Shown piece by piece: positions 43,309-52,153 of a DNA stretch of 61,777 nucleotides. The stretch comes from Ruminiclostridium sp. (GTDB taxonomy: Bacteria; Bacillota; Clostridia; Oscillospirales; Ruminococcaceae). The first letter of the stretch is position 1; every line of letters begins with the position of its first letter. Under the pieces are notes generated by a model. It worked only from the letters and a program-made list of their open reading frames with translations, searched no databases and was not told where the DNA came from. Location: the NCBI GenBank assembly GCA_017624025.1, contig JAGANY010000041.1, positions 1 to 61,777 on the forward strand, written 5' to 3'. A program made the translations under genes and the position numbers.

Positions 43309-44337
43309 TTATCCTCTTACGCCGAAAGCATAGATTGTAGTAAACTTGTATTCTTCGCCTGCCTTAAGGGTACAGTCGGGGAAGTTTGGCTGGTTGGGAG
43401 AGTCGGGAGCGTACTGGCTCTCTAAACAAAGTCCTGTCTGGAACTCTAATTTCTTTCCGTCCTTGCCGATTTCGCTTCCGTCAAGACCAATGGATGTGTA
43501 AAGCTGGATAGCGGGCTTGTCGGTATGTACTGTCATTTCGATACCCGTCTTTTCGCAATAAGCAACGGCCGCCTTTCTCATAACGTGAGGTTCGCCAAGC
43601 ATATAGTTGTGGTCGTAGCCTCTTAATATTTCGCCGTCAACATCCTTGCCGATAAGCTTAGCTGTTCTGAAATCAAAGGGAGTTCCTGTAACATCAGCAA
43701 GCTCGCCTGTAGGAATGAGTGCGGAATTTACGGGAGTATAGTAATCAGCGAAAAGCTGTAATTCGTGGCCGAGAACATCACCGCTGTGAATACCGCCGAG
43801 GTTGAAATAAGAATGGTTTGTAAGGTTAAGAACTGTGTCCTTGTCGCTTACACCCGTATATTCGAGCTTAAGCTCGTTGTCGTTTGTAAGTGTGTATGTA
43901 CAGGTTACTTTTACTGTGCCGGGGAAGTTTTCTTCACAGTCGGGGCTTAAATATCCGAATGTTACGCTGTTATCGGTTACCGCGTCAACAGTCCATACTC
44001 TCTTATTGAAGCCAACCATTCCGCCGTGGAGAGTATTTGTGTTTTCATTTGCAAAAAGTCTGTGTTCTTCGCCGTTTAAGGTGAACTTTGCGTTTGCGAT
44101 ACGGTTAGCATATCTGCCTACTAAAGCACCGTGTGAGGATGTGCCGTTAACATAGCCGTCGAGGTCATCATAACCGAGAACAACATCTTCGAATATGCCG
44201 TTTCTGTCGGGCACAAAAAGACTTACAACAGCACCGCTGAAGTTTGTAAGCTCAACCTTCATACCGTTTTCGTTTTCGATAGTGAAGAGCCACACCTTGT
44301 AGCCATTAAAAAAACCGTAATCTTTTCTTTCTACCAT
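43309..44337 (-). CDS. galM: Aldose 1-epimerase
   Basis: The 342-residue protein has the GalM catalytic histidine in LNLTNHSYFNLGG and the catalytic glutamate near FQTGLCLESQYAPDSPNQPNFP, plus the early motif VGRYANRIANAKFTLNG. It interconverts alpha and beta anomers of hexoses such as galactose or glucose. It lies downstream of the MBOAT gene on the same strand, 30 nt apart. Confidence 0.95.
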   Translation of the reverse strand: MVERKDYGFFNGYKVWLFTIENENGMKVELTNFSGAVVSLFVPDRNGIFEDVVLGYDDLDGYVNGTSSHGALVGRYANRIANAKFTLNGEEHRLFANENTNTLHGGMVGFNKRVWTVDAVTDNSVTFGYLSPDCEENFPGTVKVTCTYTLTNDNELKLEYTGVSDKDTVLNLTNHSYFNLGGIHSGDVLGHELQLFADYYTPVNSALIPTGELADVTGTPFDFRTAKLIGKDVDGEILRGYDHNYMLGEPHVMRKAAVAYCEKTGIEMTVHTDKPAIQLYTSIGLDGSEIGKDGKKLEFQTGLCLESQYAPDSPNQPNFPDCTLKAGEEYKFTTIYAFGVRG

Positions 44338-44367
44338 TGTTTTTACTCCTTTTAAAATATTGATTTA

Positions 44368-45771
44368 TCAGAACTGCCAATAAAGGAACGGGTTGTTGGT
44401 ATTCTCAACAAGGAGAATAGTACATATAATAAGTATTGCTATATTCGATATAATTGTTACGAAGCCGACAGCGTTTTCGCCTGCCGAGGTCTTCTGTAAA
44501 AGCATCTTAAGCTTCGGGATAACAGGAGTAGATACCGCTGCTGCAAAAAGAATAATAAAGATATTATTCATAAACGAGGTTTCCACGGAAATATCGGAAA
44601 ATGCGTTTCCGTTAGCACCTACAAGATTTCCGAAGAAAATTCCAAGTCTCGAAATATCAGTAAAATAGAAAATACCGAAACCGACTATTATTACTATTTT
44701 ATTATATATATGCATTATTACCTCGGGTATCTTTTTAAGACGCTTGCTTCCGAGAAGGCGTTCACCGAGAATAAACAAGCCATAGTAAAGACCCCAGATT
44801 ATATAGTTCCAGCTTGCACCGTGCCAGAAGCCTGTGCAGAACCATACAAGGAAAAGTCCGCCGTAAGGACGTCTCTTGCCGAAAATCGGAACATATAATA
44901 AGTAGTCACGGAAGAATGAACCGAGGGATATATGCCATCTCTGCCAGAATTCCGTTATGTTTTTACAGATAAAGGGATAGTTGAAGTTTTCGTCGAAATG
45001 AAAACCGAAAATTCGTCCGAGACCAATCGCCATATCCGAATATCCTGAGAAATCAAAATAAACATAGAGCGAATAGAGTATTACGCCGTACCAGGTTCCT
45101 AAAACAGATACATTAAGCAAATCACCGCCTAAGAACTGTTCAACGATAACGTGAAGTCCGTTAGCAAGAATTACTTTTTTTCCGAGACCTGTTATAAAAC
45201 GGGTTATTCCTTCGCTTGCATCAGAAACAGAAGTCGAACGATTATCTATTTCCCCGGAAATAGTGCTGTAACGGACAATTGGACCGGCAACAAGCTGCGG
45301 GAAGAGGGAAATATACATTAGAAGCTTGAAATAATTCTTCTGTACGGGAACCTTGCCCCAGTATGCGTCCATTATGTAGGAGATAATCTGGAAGGTATAA
45401 AAGCTTATACCGATTGGAAGCTCTATTCCCGTAAGCGGAATCTCTGTTCCGAGTACCCCGTTTATGTTTGTAATAAAAAAGTCTGTGTATTTAAAAACGA
45501 TAAGCATTCCAAGACTAAGTACAAGGGAACAAGCTACACCAATCTTTGCTTTTCCCGTACCCTTCCACTTATCTATAAGAAGACCACATAAATAGTTACC
45601 TGTTACACTTACAAGAAGCAGTAACAACCATACAGGACTGCTCCACGCATAGAAGATAAGCGAAAAAACTACAAGCACTATGTTTCGGTAAATCGTCTTT
45701 TTACTTATAAAATAGACAGGAATACAAAGTGCAAGAAATATATATAAAAAGAATAAATCCGAAAAAACCAT
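44368..45771 (-). CDS. MBOAT family O-acyltransferase (AlgI/DltB-like)
   Basis: The 467-residue polytopic protein has the MBOAT signature with the catalytic histidine region GFWHGASWNYIIWGLYYG (about residue 325) and the upstream WQRWHISLGSFFRDYLLYVP. It should transfer acetyl groups across the membrane to an exopolysaccharide or cell-wall polymer. The usual extracellular AlgJ/DltD-type partner is not adjacent. It is transcribed with galM. Its upstream side faces the large gene-free region. Confidence 0.92.
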   Translation of the reverse strand: MVFSDLFFLYIFLALCIPVYFISKKTIYRNIVLVVFSLIFYAWSSPVWLLLLLVSVTGNYLCGLLIDKWKGTGKAKIGVACSLVLSLGMLIVFKYTDFFITNINGVLGTEIPLTGIELPIGISFYTFQIISYIMDAYWGKVPVQKNYFKLLMYISLFPQLVAGPIVRYSTISGEIDNRSTSVSDASEGITRFITGLGKKVILANGLHVIVEQFLGGDLLNVSVLGTWYGVILYSLYVYFDFSGYSDMAIGLGRIFGFHFDENFNYPFICKNITEFWQRWHISLGSFFRDYLLYVPIFGKRRPYGGLFLVWFCTGFWHGASWNYIIWGLYYGLFILGERLLGSKRLKKIPEVIMHIYNKIVIIVGFGIFYFTDISRLGIFFGNLVGANGNAFSDISVETSFMNNIFIILFAAAVSTPVIPKLKMLLQKTSAGENAVGFVTIISNIAILIICTILLVENTNNPFLYWQF

Positions 45772-46525
45772 CTATAACTCTCCAAAAATTTTCTACGTAA
45801 ATAATTATACTATACTCCCACTCTTTTTGCAACCGATTTTTGAAAAAATCCAAATTTTTACCGCTTTTTTTGCTGATTTTTTGCACTGGAAAATTTGTAA
45901 AATCTTATCACCGAATTTTTCACATTTAATGTAAACTTTGGTTGCGAAAAGCATTATTATACGTTTTGACATTCAATTAATGTGAAAATTTTAATCATCA
46001 GATTTTTCACAATAGCTGAGCATTCATCCTGTTTAAAACTAACCAAAAAGATGACATTATTTTTCGATTTCGCACCAAAAAAGCCTCTCGTAACATCCCG
46101 TAACTGCTTCCGAGAAGGTGTATGATTTCTGCCTAAGAAACTATGGCTTCCTTTTTAGGCATAATAACGGATTTTTCAACATAATGTGTTGAAAAATCCG
46201 TTTTATACGATAGTTTTCAACAATTTATTGCCAGAATTACTAAAAATCGGGTCACTTTATTTTTTAAAAAATCTGATGGAGCGATTATTTTAAAAGCACC
46301 ATCAGAAGCAAGGATGACGTTTTTATTCAGAGGATGATGGGTATTTTTCTGAAAAAATAATTTGAATTCAAGGCTTTGTTATCACACTTTTCAACTTTTC
46401 AACATTTACTCGCTCCGCTGTTGAAAAAGACACCATACGATTTTAGTCTGTGAAAAAAATCGAATGATGTCATTTTTGGATATTTTGCACACAAAAATAG
46501 CAGAATTCACCCAAAACAGCCTAAA
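45772..46525. other. Long gene-free region rich in hairpins
   Basis: No ORF with coding character is visible in about 750 nt. It contains a 16-bp perfect hairpin AACGGATTTTTCAACA/TGTTGAAAAATCCGTT (46166-46202), TCTGATGG/CCATCAGA (46272-46306), GCCTAA/TTAGGC (46131-46160) and six TTTTCAACA motifs. Imperfect inverted repeats CCAAAAAGATGACAT... (46043-46070) and AAATCGAATGATGTCAT... (46458-46479) bracket a 437-nt block, which may be a degenerate mobile element or a structured RNA. Confidence 0.45.
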
Positions 46526-46559
46526 AAAGCGGAGCAAACTTACGTTTACTCCGCTTTTC
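46526..46559 (-). terminator. Terminator after the membrane XRE gene
   Basis: AAAAGCGGAG/CTCCGCTTTT with inner AAAC/GTTT forms a long stem with T's on the minus strand after the gene stop. Confidence 0.8.
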
Positions 46560-46578
46560 TGAACTTGTTGTCTTCCTG

Positions 46579-47031
46579 TTACGCTTGGGGCGAATCTTCC
46601 GCTTCTTCCTCGATATATTCAACCATACCCTCTTCTACAACCGTTTCCTCGCTGAAGGTCAACGAATTGAACGCAATTGCACCGCAAATCGCAAGAATAA
46701 TATTAATCACCAGAATAGATAACAGGGATATACCTATAATCTTCCATATACGCCTGCTTCGCTTATTTTTTATTATAAGCTGTTCGTTTATACGCGAAAG
46801 CTGTTCTGCTATTTCATCAGTGTTTTCTTTTGTTTCAATCGTACTTCCGAGAAGCTTGCTTACGTCTGTCTCAAAAAGGTCTGCTATTTTTTTAAGCATC
46901 TCGGCGTCGGGAACCGAATATCCTTTTTCCCATTTTGAAACCGTCTGTCTTACAACGTTTAATCTTACGGCAACTTCTTCCTGTGTAAGACCTTTGTTTT
47001 TTCTGCAATTCTTTATGTTTTCGTTTAGCAT
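46579..47031 (-). CDS. XRE family regulator with a membrane anchor
   Basis: The 150-residue protein has an N-terminal Cro/CI helix-turn-helix (KNKGLTQEEVAVRLNVVRQTVSKWEKG, about 10-37), a middle helical part, one membrane segment (about 98-121) and an acidic external tail. The layout suggests a membrane-tethered transcription factor that senses an envelope signal. It lies next to pilT, on the same strand, but downstream of it. GGAGG precedes the start. Confidence 0.88.
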   Translation of the reverse strand: MLNENIKNCRKNKGLTQEEVAVRLNVVRQTVSKWEKGYSVPDAEMLKKIADLFETDVSKLLGSTIETKENTDEIAEQLSRINEQLIIKNKRSRRIWKIIGISLLSILVINIILAICGAIAFNSLTFSEETVVEEGMVEYIEEEAEDSPQA

Positions 47032-47153
47032 ATCAATGCCCTCCTTAATATTCTGTGCCCTTATTATAACAAAGCATCCCCCGTTACCTCAAGCAACGCA
47101 TATTAACATCCGTAAAAAAGCCTCCCGTTATCCGAGAGGCTTTTAAACATTCA

Positions 47154-48227
47154 TTATGTAATATTAAGGAATCTCTTGTATTCAGCAGGGTTCTGACACT
47201 TGGACTGTGCAAGTTCGTCTGTAATCTTACCATTACGTACGAGTCTTGCGAGATCCTGGTCGAGAGAGAACATTCCGTCTGCTTTACCTGTTGCGATAGC
47301 ACTAGGAATCTGGAAGATTTTACCTTCACGGATATTCGCACGGATAGGAGCAGTAGCGTTCATAATTTCGAGAGCAGCTACTCGTCCCTTACCGTCTGCT
47401 GTAGCACAAAGTGTCTGGGAAATAACCGCTACCATTGCGTTAGCAAGCTGTGAACGAACCTGACCCTGTGAATGAGGGGGATAAACGTCGATGATACGGT
47501 CGAGGGTTTCAGCAGCACCTGTTGTATGAAGTGTTGAAAGCACTAAGTGACCTGTTTCAGCGGCGGTAATAGCGGCGTTAATAGTTTCGAAGTCACGCAT
47601 TTCACCTACGAGGATTACGTCAGGGTCTTCACGAAGTGCGGCTCTTAACGCACCGGCGAAGCTGTCAACGTCAACGCCTACTTCACGCTGGTTAAGCATA
47701 GACTGCTTATGGTTGTGAAGATATTCGATAGGGTCTTCGATTGTAATAATGTGGCAGTTCTTCTGACGGTTAATGTGGTCAATCATAGCCGCAAGAGTTG
47801 TAGATTTACCGGAACCTGTAGGTCCTGTTACAAGAACAAGTCCTCTGGGTCTTAAAGCAAAGTCACCTAAGATGGGCGGGAGGTAAAGGTCTTTTAAGGT
47901 AGGAATATCGTTTCTTAAAAGACGCATAGCAACCGCATGGTAACCTCTCTGACGATATACGTTTACACGGTGTCTGTGACCGGAAGCGGAAACGTAAGAG
48001 AAGTCGGCGTCGAGACCCTTCTGAATGGTCTGCTTATGCTTGATTGAAGTAATCTGGTTGATTACGTTAACGATAATCGGTTCTGTACAGTCCGGATAAC
48101 CGGAAAGCTTTTTTATATTACCGTGAAGACGAACGATAGGGGGAAGACCTGCAGTAAAATGCAAGTCTGATGCACCCATATCTCTTACTTCGTCGAGTAT
48201 TGCATTAATGTCAAGTGTATTAGTCAT
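47154..48227 (-). CDS. pilT: Type IV pilus retraction ATPase PilT
   Basis: The 357-residue protein has the PilT N-terminus (MGASDLHFTAGLPPIVRLHG), Walker A GPTGSGKST, Walker B ILVGEMRD and the His box TGHLVLSTLHTTGAAETLDR. It depolymerises the pilus for retraction and twitching. It follows pilB by 21 nt on the same strand. Its presence implies a dynamic pilus rather than a pure secretion system. Confidence 0.95.
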   Translation of the reverse strand: MTNTLDINAILDEVRDMGASDLHFTAGLPPIVRLHGNIKKLSGYPDCTEPIIVNVINQITSIKHKQTIQKGLDADFSYVSASGHRHRVNVYRQRGYHAVAMRLLRNDIPTLKDLYLPPILGDFALRPRGLVLVTGPTGSGKSTTLAAMIDHINRQKNCHIITIEDPIEYLHNHKQSMLNQREVGVDVDSFAGALRAALREDPDVILVGEMRDFETINAAITAAETGHLVLSTLHTTGAAETLDRIIDVYPPHSQGQVRSQLANAMVAVISQTLCATADGKGRVAALEIMNATAPIRANIREGKIFQIPSAIATGKADGMFSLDQDLARLVRNGKITDELAQSKCQNPAEYKRFLNIT

Positions 48228-48248
48228 TTTTTAATTTCCTCCTTATTA

Positions 48249-49934
48249 TTATACTGAATATGTTGCCTTTACTAACTCGTCCATAGTGGTCTTACCTTCA
48301 AGTACCATATCAGTAACGTTGTCACGGAGGAGTCTTGTACCATTCTTACGAGCCTGGATACCGATTTCTTCTGCTGTGGCATTTCTTGCGATAAGCTCTT
48401 TAATATCGTTTGTAGAAACGATGATTTCGTGAATAGCTGTTCTTCCCTTATAACCGGAGTTGTGGCAAGAACGACAGCCACCGATGTGGTGCTGATAGAT
48501 TTCAACAGGCTGATCCTTACCAACAAGCTTTAAGTCAGCAGGGTCAGTAAGAAGAATCTTTTCACGGCAATCGGGACAGAGAAGCTTAACAAGTCGCTGT
48601 GCGATAACGCCTACAAGAGAAGAAGCAACCATGTAAGGAGCAACACCCATATCTACGAGACGGAGGATTGTTGAAGCAGCGTCATTAGTATGGAGTGTGG
48701 AAAGTACCAAGTGTCCTGTGATAGCAGCACGGATAGCGATGTCGGCTGTTTCACCGTCACGGATTTCTCCGACCATTACGATATCAGGGTCCTGACGGAG
48801 GATAGAACGAAGAGCAGCAGCAAATGTCATACCTGCCTTTTCGTTCATCTGACACTGGTTTACGCCATCGATTTTCTTTTCGACAGGGTCTTCGGCTGTA
48901 ACGATATTTACGTTAGGCTTTGAAAGTTCGCCAAGGGTTGCGTAAAGAGTTGTAGATTTACCGGAACCTGTAGGTCCAGTTACAAGCATAACGCCGTTAG
49001 GACAACGAATAATCTGTCTGAACATTTCATAGTTATAATCTGTCATACCGAGGTCGGTAATCTTTCTTGCCTTTTCATCACCTGTAGCAAGAAGACGGAT
49101 AACGCACTTTTCGCCGTAAACAGTAGGAATTGTAGAAATACGTAAGTCCTGGTTTACGCCGTCGATTACAGCAGAAGAACGACCGTCAAGAGGAATACGC
49201 TTTTCGGCAATATTCATACCGCCTAAGATCTTGATACGAGTAATGAGAGAGTTATGAACTGCAGGCTTAACTGCCATCTTCTCCACACACTCGCCGTCGA
49301 TACGGAAACGAATACGTGTTCTGTCCTTAAATGCTTCGATATGAATATCTGATGCTCTGTCGCGGTAAGCGGATTCGATAATTGTATTAACGAGCTTAAC
49401 AACAGGAGCGTTATCGATACGTTCTTCAGAAGCGTCGTCTTCCTGCATAAGTGCAGCGTTAGCGTCATATTCACTATCGATATCGTCCATAACCTTAGAC
49501 ACGGTATTAGCGGAATAAACCTTACCGATAGATTCAAGGATTGAAGACTTTGTAGCAAGCATGGGGTGGATTTCCATACCTGTCTGGATCTTTAATTCTT
49601 CGAAGATATAGAAGTTTACCGGGTCATTTGTAGCAACATAAAGACGACCGTTATTGATCTTGAATGCGATAACGGTGTTCTTCTTAGCAACAGCCTCAGG
49701 AATCTTCTTTACGGCTTCGCCCTCAATCTTTGTTGTTGTAAGGTCGATAAACGGAACCTTTAAACGCTGGGAGAGAGCCTGTGCGAGCTGGGTTTCGGAA
49801 ACATAACCCAGGTCGAGGAGCATATCGCCGAGTTTTTTTCCTGTTTCCTTCTGTTTTACGAGTGCATCTTCAAGGTGCTGCTTAGTGATGTAGCCGTTTT
49901 CGAGAAGGATTTGTCCTATTGGTACATTCTTCAT
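48249..49934 (-). CDS. pilB: Type IV pilus assembly ATPase PilB
   Basis: The 561-residue protein has a T2SSE N-terminal domain (IGQILLENGYITKQHLEDAL), Walker A GPTGSGKSTT, Walker B VGEIRDGETADIAI and the zinc-binding tetracysteine CPDC...CRSC near residues 455-495. It powers pilus extension. GGAGG lies 7 nt before the ATG. It is divergent from pilD; pilT follows it. Confidence 0.96.
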   Translation of the reverse strand: MKNVPIGQILLENGYITKQHLEDALVKQKETGKKLGDMLLDLGYVSETQLAQALSQRLKVPFIDLTTTKIEGEAVKKIPEAVAKKNTVIAFKINNGRLYVATNDPVNFYIFEELKIQTGMEIHPMLATKSSILESIGKVYSANTVSKVMDDIDSEYDANAALMQEDDASEERIDNAPVVKLVNTIIESAYRDRASDIHIEAFKDRTRIRFRIDGECVEKMAVKPAVHNSLITRIKILGGMNIAEKRIPLDGRSSAVIDGVNQDLRISTIPTVYGEKCVIRLLATGDEKARKITDLGMTDYNYEMFRQIIRCPNGVMLVTGPTGSGKSTTLYATLGELSKPNVNIVTAEDPVEKKIDGVNQCQMNEKAGMTFAAALRSILRQDPDIVMVGEIRDGETADIAIRAAITGHLVLSTLHTNDAASTILRLVDMGVAPYMVASSLVGVIAQRLVKLLCPDCREKILLTDPADLKLVGKDQPVEIYQHHIGGCRSCHNSGYKGRTAIHEIIVSTNDIKELIARNATAEEIGIQARKNGTRLLRDNVTDMVLEGKTTMDELVKATYSV

Positions 49935-50056
49935 GGGTAAACCTCCATATTTATGAAAATTCTCATAATAAACAAATATTACAACTGAAAACAGTTGATA
50001 TTAACTTAAAAATGTGTTAAAATGGTATAAAATAAATTACAGAAAGGAAATTTAAA
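49935..50056. promoter_or_regulatory. Divergent promoter region pilB/pilD
   Basis: About 120 nt of AT-rich DNA hold a CAACTG/CAGTTG inverted repeat (49982-49997) and TTAAAATGGTATAAAA on the pilD side. I cannot fix exact promoter boxes. Confidence 0.4.
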
Positions 50057-51103
50057 ATGTTTAACATTTTCGAACTCCCTCTTTCTTATACGATAACCTT
50101 TATCGTAATGGCATTTATCTTAGGTTCGGTTATCGGAAGCTTTTTAAACGTTGTAATTTTACGTACTCCGCTTAAACAGTCTATTGTTGTGAACCGAAGC
50201 CACTGTATGACTTGTGGAAATCAGCTTAAGAATATCGACCTTATCCCGATTTTCAGCTACATATTCTTAGGCGGAAAATGTAGATTCTGTAAGTCGAAGA
50301 TTTCGCCGAGATACTGGATAGTTGAACTTACAACAGCTGTTATGTACACTATCTCGATATGTACTCTCGGAGTAAGTATTGAGCTTCTTTACGCAATCGT
50401 CCTTATCCCTGTGCTTATAGTTGCGAGCGGTATCGACATCGACCATATGCAGATTCCATATACCTGCAGTGCTATAATAGCAGTTCTCGGTATAATCTCA
50501 ATCTTTACTGACGGTCGTCCCTGGCACGAGCATTTACTCGGAGCTGTTGTTGTAGGAGTACCGTTTGCAATCTTTGCAATGGTTGGCGCTATGGGAGGCG
50601 GCGACCTTCACCTTATGGCTGCAGCAGGATTACTTCTCGGTTGGAGAATCATTCCGGCAGCGGCTATCGGTATTGTTCTCGGAGCTATCGGTGGAGGAAT
50701 TACTCTTCTTTCTGTTCCTAAGAAGCTTAAAGCCGAAACTAAAGATGCTGTAGAAAAGATTGCGGTTGAATGGTATGAAAATCAAAAAGAAAACGGATTT
50801 ACCGTTGCTGAAGGTAAAAGCGACGTCCTTTTCGGTAATATATTCAAAGGCAAATGCGATATATCTGTTGAATGTATCGATGAAAAACTCTGGAGCGGTA
50901 AACCCGATGTTGACGCTCTTAACGAACATATAAACGAGCTTGCTGCTAAGGATTTTGCAATTTCAATCGTTATTGAGGGCGACCAGATAAAGAGCGTTAA
51001 TTGTAAAAAACAAATTGTCTTTGGACCTTATCTTTCAGTCGGTATTGCTGCCGGTTATCTTTTCGGACAGCAGATTATTGACTGGTACCTCGGATTGATG
51101 TAA
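50057..51103 (+). CDS. pilD: Prepilin peptidase PilD with an internal insert
   Basis: The 348-residue protein has the zinc-binding CMTCGN...CRFCKS pair in the first cytoplasmic loop and the two catalytic aspartates in SGIDIDHMQIP and MGGGDLHLM. It cleaves and N-methylates prepilins. Unlike typical members of about 250 residues, a hydrophilic block of about 85 residues (around 233-320) sits before the last membrane helix. It is divergent from pilB, within the pilus cluster. Confidence 0.93.
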   Translation: MFNIFELPLSYTITFIVMAFILGSVIGSFLNVVILRTPLKQSIVVNRSHCMTCGNQLKNIDLIPIFSYIFLGGKCRFCKSKISPRYWIVELTTAVMYTISICTLGVSIELLYAIVLIPVLIVASGIDIDHMQIPYTCSAIIAVLGIISIFTDGRPWHEHLLGAVVVGVPFAIFAMVGAMGGGDLHLMAAAGLLLGWRIIPAAAIGIVLGAIGGGITLLSVPKKLKAETKDAVEKIAVEWYENQKENGFTVAEGKSDVLFGNIFKGKCDISVECIDEKLWSGKPDVDALNEHINELAAKDFAISIVIEGDQIKSVNCKKQIVFGPYLSVGIAAGYLFGQQIIDWYLGLM

Positions 51104-51111
51104 TAAACAAA

Positions 51112-51181
51112 ACAGGGATTAGCACACAGCTTGTATGTGCTAATCGCTGTCCCCCGGTGCAAAAGCACCGGGGATTTTTTT
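51112..51181 (+). terminator. Two tandem terminator hairpins after pilD
   Basis: GATTAGCACA/TGTGCTAATC (51117-51146) and CCCCGGTGC/GCACCGGGG (51152-51173) follow the pilD stop. The second is followed by seven T's. Confidence 0.88.
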
Positions 51182-51185
51182 GCGA

Positions 51186-52139
51186 TTAATAGTGGGGGAT
51201 ATAGTAATAAATTATAATATCCGAACCATTTGCGCCACCGGGGTAAATGGGATTCCAACCGCTTACAACAGGAGAGAGGGTGTCGTCTGCTGTGTCGAGC
51301 AATCCGTCAGCACCGGGAAGCTTCGTGTAGTTGGAAATTTCCATATTTCTTAATTCAAAAGTAATATTTTCAATTGCTCCTGAACGCTGAGGTGCAATGC
51401 TGTCAAGTCCGAATGACTTGTCGGGATAGAGAGCAGGGTTTGATAAATGATTTTCCTGATACTCGTAATAATAATCAAGGGTATCATTCTTGATATAAAG
51501 GCTGCTTGTAGGGTCAACTACGCCGCCGCTATATACAAGATAATCATCTTCACAGTCGTAAGGAATAATCTTGAATTCAGCAAAGAGCGAGCCTCTTAAC
51601 TTATTGGAAGATACTGCTGTAGGAGCAATAATGAGGTTCTGGCTGTTTACATAGAATGCATCGTCAAAAACCTCTCCTCTTAACTCTCCGCTGTCAAATA
51701 CAGTGGATGAGAAAGCACCGCTGGACGGAATCGGAATATCATAAAGCTTGTATGTTGACTTTTCCGGTTCATTCGTATCCTCGGCATAATGGAAAATAAG
51801 CATACCTGCTTTATCTTTTGTTCCTGAACCAGCGTTGTTATAGAGAGTCTGGAAAGCTGTAAATGTATCGCCGAGCTGTGATAAACCGCTCGTAAGGTCA
51901 ACAGCATAGATTGTATCAATTCTGTTTGCAAAAGCAAGACGGTTTTCGATATAATCGCCGATAATCTTGTTTGCGGTAAGAGCGTCTGTAGATGCTGCAG
52001 TCTTATTAACCATTTCACGTACAGGAGTAGCAAATGCAGCAACACAAGCCATAAGTAAACCGAGTATTGCTACTACGATTATAAGCTCTGTAAGAGTAAA
52101 GCCCTTACGATGGCGTAATTTCATTAAATATTTCAACAT
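51186..52139 (-). CDS. Type IV prepilin-like protein (large)
   Basis: The 317-residue protein has a class III prepilin leader: after basic residues, KGFTLTELIIVVAILGLLMA with cleavage after Gly and Glu at mature position 5. A long globular domain follows (Asp/Ser/Tyr-rich). It is far larger than a major pilin (about 150 residues), so it may be a minor or initiating pilin, or an adhesin. It is last in the operon starting at pilC; a major pilin of normal size is not seen in the window. Confidence 0.9.
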   Translation of the reverse strand: MLKYLMKLRHRKGFTLTELIIVVAILGLLMACVAAFATPVREMVNKTAASTDALTANKIIGDYIENRLAFANRIDTIYAVDLTSGLSQLGDTFTAFQTLYNNAGSGTKDKAGMLIFHYAEDTNEPEKSTYKLYDIPIPSSGAFSSTVFDSGELRGEVFDDAFYVNSQNLIIAPTAVSSNKLRGSLFAEFKIIPYDCEDDYLVYSGGVVDPTSSLYIKNDTLDYYYEYQENHLSNPALYPDKSFGLDSIAPQRSGAIENITFELRNMEISNYTKLPGADGLLDTADDTLSPVVSGWNPIYPGGANGSDIIIYYYIPHY

Positions 52140-52153
52140 AATATTACGCCTCC

